Below, piece by piece: positions 36,095 through 46,529 of a stretch of 64,000 nucleotides of DNA. The position numbers and the translations under genes were made by a program. Source of the DNA: Parascedosporium putredinis (lineage: Eukaryota > Ascomycota > Sordariomycetes > Microascales > Microascaceae); contig CASHTG010000009.1 in NCBI GenBank assembly GCA_949357655.1, positions 1 through 64,000 on the forward strand. The letters run 5' to 3'. Each line of letters opens with the position of its first letter. Position 1 is the first letter of the stretch. The notes under the pieces were generated by a model. That model saw nothing but the letters and a program-made list of their open reading frames with translations. It was not told the origin of the DNA and made no database searches.

Positions 36095-37876
36095 TTAAAG
36101 GGCGGAGAAAACGAACAGCTGCAAACACATTAGCTTGACACGAGACAATTCAGCGCAACCACGCCTGTACTCACATTATTCGTCGCTGCAATAGCAATGC
36201 TATCCTCAAAAGGGTGCCAACTCATGTGAAGTATCTTCTTGTTGAAATCGATTTGGTCAGCATCTGTTTCCTTTCGCATCCTTTGCCCAGGGCCGGCGCC
36301 TGGGCTGCCTGCTCGAGACCCGTCTTTCTTGCCATTTGCAGCGGATGGGCTTGTCGAAGAATTGATGGGAGTCGGAACTCCAACTTTTTAGCCTTGAAGG
36401 CAGACTTATCAGCTTGAGAACCACTTCAACCTCCTTGTCGGGGTCGGATGGGTATATCATGAAGTTATTGTTGTAGCTCCCAGTCATGACATTCTTGGCG
36501 TCGCCTGAGAATACGACTTCAAACTTGTCGAAGATGCTGTCGTTCTCGTAAGTGTCACAAAGTCGAGGCCTCAAATGTTCATGGATGGGTATTGTCTTCA
36601 CGGGTTGCCTTTCCATGTTGATGTCCCAAATTTTCACCGTCAAATAGTCCCGAGAGAGAATATATCGGCCGTCATACGAGAAACGGACATCAGAGATGGA
36701 TGAGATGATCTCTGAGAAAAACGATCGCGATGATGGGTCCTCTTCTTGCTCAAACACTAAAATTACGGTCAGCCAGAACGAACGATACGAAGCGCGGTGC
36801 TTGAATAGTTGGAAGATATACATTTAGCGTGTTGATCGCAAAGTGCACTCTCTCTCATATCCGCTAATTTGATTGTGCCTTTCGAGCTCGCATACATAAA
36901 CCAGTTACAGCTCAAAGGATGAAATTCAGCGGCCGTAATAACTTCGGTAAGCTCTTCCATGTTAGCAGGCTTGATGTCAACAATATTAAAACTTTGATCC
37001 TGTATGTTGAGATTCCAGAGGTTTATGCGAAGATCATCACTGCTGATGAATGTTTCTCCATCGCTATTCACAGAGATGCTATTGATATGATACGCATGTG
37101 CATTGGCGTAAGTGCGGCGTGGCACAGCGGCAACAACAGTGTCGTGGTGGGTTAAGCGAGGCAGCTTCAGATCAGTCGGGTTTCGAAATTGCTGATAGTT
37201 CAAAGGCCGTGAGAGGTTGGTTCCACCTCCCGGGAGGTGGCCGGGGGTAAGATCCTGTGAGAGATTGTTTTCCGCTACCACCTTGAGAGACTTTTCAAAC
37301 ACCTTCCATAACTTGATGGTCTTGTCGTTGGTTGAGAGAAGGTAATGCGAAGCATTTTGCCTTCGGCACCACTTGATCTTGTTGATTTTCTCCTCTATCT
37401 CCAGAGATTTCAAATAATCGAATTCGGGCTCATGAGACTGAAACTCTGTGTGGAATTTGTACTCGCATGTTTTCTTCTATTGGAAGCTTAGCTGGAGAAC
37501 AGATCTAGAAAGACATGCGCTCGCTTACCGTCTCATTTCTCTCAAAAGGACAACGCGCCCACCTTTGTCTCCAGTCGCTAGATAGTTGCCAGTATGGTCA
37601 AACTCAACTGTCGATATGATATCAGCTGTCGGCGGTGAGATTTACTGTTAGCTGGGCCCCATCAAGGTGTTTTGAGATGGATGGCTACAAAGAAGCCAAG
37701 ATGAGAAGAGAAGCTTGACTCGCCTTCGGTGATGTCTTCAACATCACCTTTGTCACCGAAGCATCTACATCACCATTCATTTAGTGGTAGCTCCAGAAAG
37801 GAAACAAGACTAGAAAAGTAGTCATAACACACTGGGTAAATTTCCACGTGGGAGAGTTAGAATCGCTCTCTCCCAT
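36095..37876 (-). CDS. CDC55: Protein phosphatase 2A regulatory B subunit (PR55/Cdc55)
   Basis: This WD40 B subunit targets PP2A to substrates in mitosis and morphogenesis. Small 5' exons give [29 protein letters not shown] and [20 protein letters not shown]. Then follow [20 protein letters not shown] and [16 protein letters not shown], the PR55 signature, and WD blades with [40 protein letters not shown] and [40 protein letters not shown] and [20 protein letters not shown] follow. The end is [20 protein letters not shown] joined to NLFVFSAL. The intron at 37,626-37,731 appears to be GC-AG. Missing bases are inferred in runs at 37,544-37,547, about 36,417 and about 36,380. Confidence 0.93.
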
Positions 37877-38624
37877 CTTCTACCAAATGCTATGTCGCTG
37901 AAACGGAAAAGACGAGGGGGACCCGTCAAGATAAGAGTATCGACAAGGCGGTCGGTCTCCTGCCAAGATCAATTTCCTGGACGAGTTGGATTTTCGCGAC
38001 CAACCCAAAGTGAGCTCAGGCAGGCACAGGGCAGGAGGTGGGGTAGGTGTCTTGAGGAGATAGTCAGCGCACAAGGACAACCCGGAGAGCCAGGTCTAAT
38101 GAGTCGTAGCTAAAGGGTAAAATAAACACTGAGAGCCGCATCCGCAAGCTGTATAAACTGCGTGGTGTTGGGTGGTGTTCCGATCGTTGATTATGTCACA
38201 GAGACGAGGGCGGTAATGTTCAGAACTGAGGCAGGGCGAGAAGACTTGCCCCCATTGTCTCTTCTCCAGTCGATCTCGATCTGGAGTAAAGATGTGTATT
38301 AGCTTAACCAGTATTTTCCCGCCAAGATTGAATTATGTACCCCTTTAAGGCAATATAACTTCCTAAACGCAAAAACTGGTAATTGCATGACAATGTGTCA
38401 AGTCTACACTATACTTTCGCATCATTAATATTCCTGATCACCCATTTCTCCAGCCGAGGTCAAATTGTCATCCAAAACCCAACGGCACGAATCTGAGGTT
38501 TGTGTTGGTCCCAGATGAACCACCCACCCGCGCGGCCCTCATTTCATAACACCAACACGTCCAAACAAGCCCTGTCTAGTTTCGGGCCTCTACATTATTT
38601 CCGTTCTTGAATGCTTGGGTGAGA
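37877..38624. promoter_or_regulatory. Shared promoter, CDC55 and the following unknown gene
   Basis: This is a 748-base divergent intergenic region. It includes a CT-rich stretch near 38,255-38,280 and no credible gene. Confidence 0.35.
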
Positions 38625-39503
38625 ATGAAATCAAGGCTGCCTATTGATCCGCCTCCGTCCTTACAGGATGAAGGGAGCCAATCTTCACGACCAGCAGAGG
38701 ATGCGGCGCAAGCTACACGTGAAGAAGGTCATGAAGAAAACTCCATGCCCCGACGTCTTTTGAGGTCCGCCACAAACCTCTCCACATCTTTACTTGGCAA
38801 TATTGGTTCTACGACAGAATTCGAGAATCCCCTAAAGCCTCGACCGCCGGGCCCAGTAGCTCCGTGAAAGAAGGCTTGCCACTCCGGGACTCAGTACCAA
38901 GCAGTGCGGCTGCTACGAATCAAAACTACGTGGCTCGAGAAATGGACGGTTCAGAGGTGCCATTTAATAGCTTCTTAGCCCAGGGTACGGACAACAGCGT
39001 CTTGGGTATACCAGGGCAAGCGATTTTCACGCCCGCCCCCTGATTGAAAGCACAGTAAAGGAACACGAAACGCTAGATGGCCAAGAAGTTACCAGATTAT
39101 TATCCAACTCCGATACTCTATGCTTCCCCGATAATGTTGACTTTGGCCTGTCTCTATCTGAAACATCTCGTTTGAAAATTTTATTGTTCGATGATTGCAA
39201 GCCGTCCGCCTTCCCCTGGGACCATCTTTTAAACTTTTGGCCTCAGAGGGATACGGTATTAAAGGCCGCGGCAACCCCGAACAGTAGCATGGCCTATGCC
39301 GAAGATGAATCTTCGCTATGGTTCGAACAATGGAAAAACGTCTTGACTCGATACAACAGTCAGGTCTGGGGGAGCTTGCTCCGGATGTTGAGAAAGCGAG
39401 CGTTGAGGTCGATCTCGCCAAAGGTAGCTCTTCCAGGGAGTATGTCAACCTGGGAGCTCTTCAACGTCTCCAACAGGTCCTTTCCCATTTACGTGGGGTG
39501 TGA
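38625..39503 (+). CDS. Conserved filamentous-ascomycete protein of unknown function
   Basis: Read across three short homopolymers, one protein of about 290 residues appears. It starts MKSRLPIDPPPSLQDEG, continues MPRRLLRSATNLSTSLLGNI, then KEGLPLRDSVPSSAAATNQN and EVPFNSFLAQG. The C-terminal half has DDCKPSAFPWDHLLNFWPQ, SSLWFEQWKNVLTRYNSQVW and ALQRLQQVLSHLRGV. The FEQWK-VLT-Y-VWG pattern and the LQRLQQ-LSHLRG ending recall an uncharacterised ascomycete family. One more base is needed in the C run at 38,852-38,854, the C run at 39,036-39,040 and the G run at 39,368-39,372. It shares a promoter region with CDC55. The low-complexity N-terminus and FNSFL motif suggest a mostly disordered protein; the function is unknown. 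Confidence 0.7.
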
Positions 39504-39829
39504 CGGGGAAATGGACGATTCAACATCTTAGAATATTTTAGAGTAAAAGCGATTCGAACTTTGCGGGGCCGGTCAAGCTCCTCGCGGTCATGCTATGACG
39601 TCATGGCCCTTTCAGGTGGCGCGCAAAATTACCACGTAACGCGAGAGCGTGTCACTATTTTCCTATCCATCTATCAGTTCGATATGAATGTCTGTGTTGT
39701 GTAGTGAAATTTTCAATCGCCTCTCGAGATAGTGCCCCTTTGATCGACGAAGCTCAGGAATCCGCAAATCAGAGGGTGGCGGCTTGGGCGGCTACGGTTG
39801 AGCGCTGAAGCCAGAGCTGCGCGCGGGTG

Positions 39830-41715
39830 TATTGTGTGTTGATGGAGCTGAAGTTTCAAAGCGCAAGGCCCGTCCGTGCTAACGGGCCATTCCTTGTGCT
39901 CACATGTGCCACCCCATCCTTCGGTCACAAGCTTCACCAGTCGGCCTCAATATCTCGCCTCGCCTTTTTCTCTCTTTTTGTTAAAAGAGAGAGAGAGAAT
40001 TACCATTCTAACTCGCAATGCCACGAAGACAGGAGATCCGGTGGCGACTAGGTAGACCTTTGAGGTACTACACACCTTCTTGATAGGTTCATTTTGTCTT
40101 CGGCACTACCTCTAACTCTGACCTTTCGATTACATGTAGATTATTGTGGGGAGCTCTTTCGAGCTCTTTCTCCCAAACTCCGCTGCACAATGTTGGCCTT
40201 GCGTTATTGAACTGCTTGTCTCCTTCCCGAGGTCGCACGTCAGTTCCCGCCGAAATCAATTTGATCTCAACTCACCTGGCCAGAATCCATTCGGCTCTGC
40301 CGCAATTCCAATGAATTTCTGCGACTTCGATGCCTTCACCAAGGTATCTCCGCTCAACATATACCGTGAATTTGCCTGCGCATCGAAGGCCTAACTTGAG
40401 ATTTGGCTATTGGCAATAGGTTCCTATGCTGCATCAACTCACGTAGTGGACTATGATACGCCCTGACCGCCTCCGCCAGACGATGCAGGGACAAAAGGAG
40501 ATTGATCAAGCCTCGTGGGTATGCTGCACCTCTAAAGCGGTGATCTCCCCTCGAACACAGGAGCAGTGCATCGAGCCATACGGATGGGGCAGCCAGGACC
40601 GAACATATTTCGTCCCTAGTGATAACAGAGTCTATCGTCTTCTAGATAGATCCGCAGCACTGTAATTGCGCGGTGTCGCAGGTCGGCGCAAGGTTTCCCT
40701 CCTACGGGAATCAATTCCTTCGAAATGGGAAGGATCTAGCGCTGCAGCGAAGATGCCAAAGGCAGCACCTGAGATCAACAGCACCTGTATCAACGGCGAA
40801 AACGGCGAGCTTGACGGCAAAGAAAGGTAATCGTTGGCGGTCATACTTGATGACGTGAGCAAACTTCTGCCTACCCTTGAAAGTAACATAGACAGAAATC
40901 GAATGGTCCCGAGTTCTCAAATCAGTACTCATCTTGTGCCAACCCTGGAAAGAGAAGAGGCACTTCCGAAGAGAAAGGCCTTGCGGTGAGAGCGATCTTA
41001 GGAAAATTAGCTAATGCAAAGAGGTCGAGCCAAATTGCCCACCAAATCGAACGACAGAAGCGCAAAGCTGAAACTGAAGACAAGGAGCACAGGCAGCTAG
41101 AGGATTTGGCTATAGGGTTAGGAGAGGCGGGGATGTGATACAAGCTAGAGCAGGAGGGTGACTCCCGGATACTCGCTCGAGAATGTCGACTGAAGGACCA
41201 GGAGACAAGACGGACGCAACATGAAGATCAGAGTTTGCGACTCTCGGGGAGTATGAGCTGGATGCCATCGACGGACGACGAATTTCGGGTCGTTAGATTT
41301 GCCGGGAAATGCGAAAGGCCAAGGAAGGCCTGCAATCCTTAGAGGAGATGAGAATCGGGTGCTCGAGTGCGTTTGCGGTCTCTTTGACCAGGTCGATGCT
41401 GGGGCACACAGCGTGACGTGAGATGTCTGCGACATTTGGCAACATAGCAATTATGTTGGTATGAGTCAAAGGTAGGTAGATCGGGAAGAATTCCGGTTTG
41501 TGTGTGTGTGTCGCGCAAACGCAAGGCTTGCCACGCCTCACCACAATTAGAGGAACCCTTCTCGTCCCACATCCCAACTTTGATGGATACAAATTTAAGT
41601 CCAGCCCCAGAGGGCATAGAGTTGATGACAGAGTTCCCGATTCGCTCCCCTCTTCACCGAGAGGAGTCTGACCAGATAACAACCTCCCTGGCACTGCCAA
41701 TGATCCTATGAACAC
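39830..41715 (+). pseudogene. Decayed WHIM/DDT-type PHD-finger chromatin protein
   Basis: Pieces of a fungal PHD-finger protein can be followed in order on the plus strand. They are EVSKRKARP, GQNPFGSAAIPMNFCDFDAF, a block MLHQLT-stop-WTMIRPDRLRQTM, GWGSQDRTYFVPSDNRVYRL (the WHIM-like GWD-DRxYFVLDDNRLYR block), AVILDDVSKLLPTLESNIDR, RSSQIAHQIERQKRKAE, SRILARECRLKDQETRR and a PHD remnant CVCGLFDQVDAGAHSVT-stop-DVCDIWQHSNYVG. Introns at 40,342-40,420 and 40,519-40,560 keep their borders. There is an in-frame TAG before WTMIRP (40,443) and a TGA where a PHD cysteine is expected (about 41,418). A second zinc ligand is Tyr. Several frame changes add to this. It is called dead because substitutions as well as length errors break it. 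Confidence 0.7.
39968..40001. repeat. CT/AG hairpin inside the decayed PHD gene
   Basis: The run ttttctctctttttgtta is followed directly by aaaagagagagagagaa, forming a near-perfect stem of about 13 bp with a very short loop. It is a simple-sequence hairpin, with no terminator role expected in a fungus. Confidence 0.6.
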
Positions 41716-43613
41716 CCTAACGCCAGGAAATGTTCGAATGACTATTCACACTCCCGCTTGGGCTACGAGCCGAGGGACGGGGAATAGAGTTAGGTCTCTG
41801 CTCCTACCAGCCGGCGTTAGCCTCGTCCATTCAACTCCGATACACTAGACACTAAGACTTTAGTTTTCCCACTGCCCCTTCCAAACACCATAAGATACCA
41901 TAGGCTCAAGCCTAGGCATTCTAGCGGGTATCTCATGCCGAACCTTGCAACTGCACGGAGATCATTTGACTCGGTTCCGCGCAGCCATATAGTTGACTCC
42001 GCTTTGCTGCCTCCCCTCTTCTGGGATATCTCCGATCAAGGTTCCTCCTGGCCGTCGCCATCTTCCAACCGCAGGGCTCTCCGCTCGCTTCCTCTTAGTC
42101 TTAATCCTGTCGCGCGCGAGTATATCCACACGACCAAACCACTACATTCTTAAACTTCACCAGACTTAGTCACACCCCACTTGAAGCATAGTCTAAGATA
42201 TCACTGAAGGGACACTATGCGGAGACTATCATACACCAGGTTATCCTACCTTTGACCCCTTAGCCCGTGGCCTTTGTTTTATTCTTCCCGTTGGAATTCT
42301 GAAAATAACCTCTATCTGTATCTTGGCCTTCTCTTCCAGCCCATCAGCCACATATATTCCCTTCAGATTTACATCTAAATTTCCTCATCTGGTTACTTAT
42401 CCTTCTCTTCAGCGTTTCCTGAAGTAATCAGCGAAAGAAACGCTATGAAATTTTTAGTACTACGCCTCTATTAATCCTTGGAAGGTTGGATAGTTTCATC
42501 TTACCTCTCTAGGATGTCTAGGATGTCTAGGATAAAAATAACCATGCTCGGTTTTTGAATTCTTGTCGGTGGAATGTTATACGAGGGGCTTCCTTCTAAG
42601 GTATGCCACCATTTCATGCTCCCAAAGGAATATATCCTGGAGCCAATAGATTCAAACTACTAGGCATAAGAGGAAGTGACGATTCCAGGAGGCAACTTTT
42701 ACTTTCAAGTTTGTCAGGCGTCTCTGAAGACCTTAAGCTGTCTAAGTGGTGGCGGTTTGCTGCATGAACCAGTGGGGAATGATTGATTTCTCCCGGTGTC
42801 TGAGAGCTAAGAGATATGGATCAGTCTAGAGTCTTCAGGAAATCAGCATATTTCATCACTGGCAGGTCACCTCTACAAGTCTGAGAATATTTCCTCTAAG
42901 CTAAGCTACGATCTAGAGGGTATCTATTATAAAACTTCTAGGAATGAACATTACTAGACCACGATATTAGAGGCCTCTTAGAACCTGTATAGGATATGTT
43001 AATATCTTCGCCGAAAGGACAGTACCTGTTTGACAAAGGATGACCATAACTACTATCCCTGCTCTCATATATTAGGTAGGCAAGGTGGAGAAATAAGATG
43101 CCCTGTATCAGACTGGACGCAAACATGCACGGAACTAGTCTCAAAGGAGGGAGAATATCTCTGGGCTAAGCGGGCCATTCTACTTTATATTACACCTACT
43201 TTAGATGTCAGTCTATCATTAGACAGCTAAGGTAGGCTCACCTCTTCATTTCTTTAGACTAACACATAGCAGAAACAGTGGCCCCTATTTACAGAGTCCC
43301 AGAGATACCGGCATTCTACTTTCAATATCATCTCCTAGGTAAGTAGAGGGATGAGATCAATATGGGACTTGAAGTGGAAGGCGAATGTCTATTTCATTTA
43401 CTGATATCTAGTCTATTTATGGCGGGCCGCGTCTGATCCTCTCTAGGGGCTTGCAAAAACGAAATCGACTCGGACAACATTTGAAAGATGGTGCGATCTT
43501 GAGGTGGTACCTACATCTCTTGAAACCCCACTCCTATCGAGGTTGGCTGCGCAGACGGGGGAACCGGCGGTTGCAAAACAGGGTGAGATCCCAAACCGCC
43601 CATATTAACGATC
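41716..43613. other. Gene-poor region between the PHD relic and the HMG-box gene
   Basis: About 1.9 kb carries no gene I can support. Open frames at 41,935-42,153 and 43,030-43,230 have no recognisable domain. A 9-base tandem (ctaggatgt, three copies) lies at 42,508-42,534. The tail of the dead PHD gene may extend into the first few hundred bases. Confidence 0.45.
42508..42534. repeat. 9-bp tandem repeat, three copies
   Basis: The unit tctaggatg occurs three times in a row, the last copy imperfect. Nothing else marks the site. Confidence 0.7.
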
Positions 43614-45176
43614 ATGGAGATCAAAAACAACCTGGAGCCGCATATGGGAAATGCGAACTTCATCACGCAGGCGAGGCCAAACATCTTTGCCGAAGAGGGA
43701 GTTTTATCGCCCGGGAGACTCAGTCCGGCATTCATATCACCATCATCAACGCCGGCTCAGGTGTTACGCCACCCTGAACAGTTAGATGGAAGGGCTCAAC
43801 TTGCGCCAGTAAGTTTCTTTTTATCTATATTTGGCCGCAGGACATGAGATCACCATTCGTAGTAAGGGTGCATAGGGAAGACTTCGAGTGACTCAACCCA
43901 AACGGAGACGGATTCACAAGGGTCAAGGTTCGCAACTGTTTTCGATGCGGCTTACCTGTTAACGCGTTCTAGGTTAATTATACCGAGAAAATGCGGATAA
44001 TCTCTGCGTCACAGCCTGTGCAGTTGGCGAACCGAGGGGTAGCAGGAAGCGCGGGGGCACCCAGCATCTTTGCTGCCAGGAACAATGGGACCCAGAAAGG
44101 CGCTCCAAGAAGGAAGAAAGCGCGAGCTTCAGCCGCAAAGAGACTAAGCAGGGTTCAAAAGCCACTTAGCGTCTTAAAGGAGGATTTCCCAGATGTCCCC
44201 GTGGCTGATATTGATGCGTATGTTCGTCGGTCAAAAGAGACTCGAGAGCGAGAAGTGGCCCAAGGAACCACCCCGGGGAAGGTCAAGAGGCCGATGAATG
44301 CCTTCATGCTTTATCGAAAGGCATACCAGCACCTAGCGAAAAATATCTGCACCCGGAATAATCATCAACTAGTGTCCCAGGTCTGTGGTGACGGGTGGCC
44401 ACTAGAACCTAGCGAAATCAAAAATCGCTTTAACGAATGGGCAAGACTTGAGCGAGAGAATCACCAAAAGCCCATCCAGGCTATAAATTTTCTCCATCTA
44501 AGCCAGTTAAGAAAGTTCAAAGATCCAAAGGCCTCAACGAAAAAGAAGTCCAGAAGGGGAGCAAGATTGGTCCACTGGGTTGTTGATAAAAACATTAGGC
44601 CCAAGGGCTGTCATGCACCAGACCAGTGCCAGCGAAACTACACCGGGGTCAGTCTTCGAGACTTACTATGATTCCAATGGGCCCGAGGTATCGGTAGACT
44701 GCCCCGTTTATCATATCCCCGAATGCAGAAGACTAGACCAGGAGTCGTACGATGGTCCGACATGCACTGGTAGCCAGTATTACCAGCAGAGCGTGTTTTT
44801 AACACAAAACAAATGCGAGATCGTTGAAGATGTCACAATGGCAAGGACGCCGTCTCGCACTGAGGCAACGCATGTCGCGGGATTCGGAAACATCCACTAT
44901 CCGTCAGTGATAGACACGTTCCCTGGTGGCATGGAGGGAATAGATTCCAAACACTACGCATCCGAGTATTATTCACCTGAGCGCACCTTAGCTGAAGAAC
45001 CCAACGCGAAGTGTTATGAGCCGGCAATGGAAAACTGGGAATTTGGCCGAGAATCAGCCTGGATTGCGTCGAGCCCTCTTGAAGTGCCACTTTATGAGCT
45101 GTTCAGCCAGGACCCTCATCTTAGCTATCTCAAAGGCGAGGATGGAGGCTGGCAAATGAATGATGAGACTAGATAA
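43614..45176 (+). CDS. HMG-box transcription factor (SOX/MATA-like)
   Basis: The HMG box is clear: KVKRPMNAFMLYRKAYQ, HQLVSQVCGDGWPLEPSEIK and FNEWARLERENHQ, about 44,278-44,520. Before it lies SVLKEDFPDVPVADIDAYVR, which precedes the box in a family of ascomycete Ste11-like HMG proteins. A probable first exon starts at 43614 (MEIKNNLEPHMGNANFITQA, then EEGVLSPGRLSPAFISPSST) and is spliced at about 43,810. One base is missing in the A run at 44,466-44,469: the next frame gives AHPGYKFSPSKP, the standard end of the box. A further shift leads to the acidic Tyr/Ser-rich C-terminus that stops at 45176. Such factors regulate sexual development in several fungi; that role is inference here. Confidence 0.78.
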
Positions 45177-45534
45177 GAAGCCTGTGATGCTGAAATCCTC
45201 GGCAACAGTATGTGGGGAGGTCGGCAAGTTGCATGCAGCTCTGAGAAGCCAATCGATTTATTATGAGTATTCTCAGCGACTTCGTGATAAGACCGGTGCT
45301 GTTTCTGTTTAAATGCATATGTCTCATACCTGAAAATTAATTTCATCATCTATCAAAACAAACTTAATGAGGCTGTGGTTGGGAAGCTTCAAATTGTTCT
45401 CAGAGCCTAATAACTCTTCCTCCTCGCCACACGTCTCCACCGGAACTATCCTTTTCATCTCGCAAAGTCGTCTGAGGGTCCCTTCGATCATTCGAACCAA
45501 GCTGCGAACGTATTTTGCTCCTAAGCGAATCGCC
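45177..45534. promoter_or_regulatory. Promoter region of EMC5
   Basis: This 358-base interval lies between two plus-strand genes. No site can be named. Confidence 0.35.
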
Positions 45535-46046
45535 ATGCCTTGGATTCCTCGCACTTTTGCCGGCTTTGGCCTCATCTTGCTGGCACATTCGTGAGCTATC
45601 CTTCAGCCTCAGTGAAATATTATTACTGACTAGCCATGTCTATTGGGCTAGATATTTCTCCGCGCGGGAACACTCGGCTCAGGCTTCCCGCATAGCAACC
45701 CCCTCTGGCTCCGTGTTGTTTCAAAGTGTTGCTTCACCCGACCTCCCTCTGCCGACTGATGTCCTCCTAGAAGCCATAGCCGCAACCCTTATCATTTGCC
45801 TCAGCTTTGTTTCGAGCTCCTCAGCTGAGGCCCATAAGATGGCGAGTCTGGGCCGGTAAACTAGAGCGAGAAGGACCAAGGGGCTTCACTGGAAGCAGTG
45901 ATGGTGGGAATCAGCCGTCCTTCGTTGGCAACCCATTTCGAATGCTAGAGACGCGACCAGGCTTTGTAGATATACGCCATCAGAGGAAGGTTTTTTCCAG
46001 TGGGCCAAGGCGGAGCCTAGCATTTCTGCATGACTTGGGATGTTGA
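45535..46046 (+). CDS. EMC5: ER membrane protein complex subunit 5 (EMC5/MMgT)
   Basis: EMC5 is a two-helix subunit of the ER membrane insertase complex. Exon 1 (45,535-45,590) encodes MPWIPRTFAGFGLILLAHS, the first membrane helix. An intron with a TACTGAC branch site follows to 45,651. Exon 2 has YFSAREHSAQ, close to the family's YSAhEHs, a polar loop, then DVLLEAIAATLIICLSFV as helix two. A frame change near 45,805 leads to PQLRPIRWRVWAGKLEREG and NPFRMLETRPGFVDIRHQRK, both strongly typical of fungal EMC5. About 145 residues, the usual size. The gene sits just before MSH5. Confidence 0.9.
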
Positions 46047-46529
46047 GCCAAAGACGTGTCGAGACCTGTATGCATATACAGTACTGTAAGAGGAAGAGAG
46101 ATTTACGATCGGGCTCTAACCGACTCGCCCAAATCCCGTGTAATCTCGGTTTTCCTTCTTCTTTTGAATAAGCTTGACTGGTTGCTTCGTCTCAGCGAAG
46201 TGTTGGTCCTGGTTTGTTTGCGCATTGTCTCAATCTAGGGCGAAGTGACGGACAGATGCCGAGGATATCATCGGTATAGGGATTTAGGTTGCCAACTTGG
46301 GAAGGCTGTAGGAAACCCTGCCACCTCACTTGTTTCAAGGTAGCTCTTTCCCAGCAGCCTTTCCATACCTGACCTTATATTCTCCCTTAAAATCAATGGT
46401 AGCTCGCCGTGTCTTTCTTTTAGGCAAACAGGAAGACAACTTACCCTATCTCTTGCCACCTATCCATCACGGAGACTACTTTGGAACATACCTAGGAATT
46501 GATGAATCAGCACTGGCTCTATTGAGAAG
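46047..46529. other. Intergenic, EMC5 to MSH5
   Basis: These 480 bases hold the MSH5 promoter and possibly an unrecognised first MSH5 exon. An open frame at 46,330-46,575 overlaps the MSH5 start in another frame and has no match I know. Confidence 0.35.

Noticed and set aside
43614..45176. Mating-type locus MAT1-2
   Set aside because: The HMG box is of the KVKRPMNAFMLYR type rather than the MAT1-2-1 type, and the standard flanks SLA2, APN2 and COX13 are absent. SLA1 at 26-29 kb is a different gene from SLA2.
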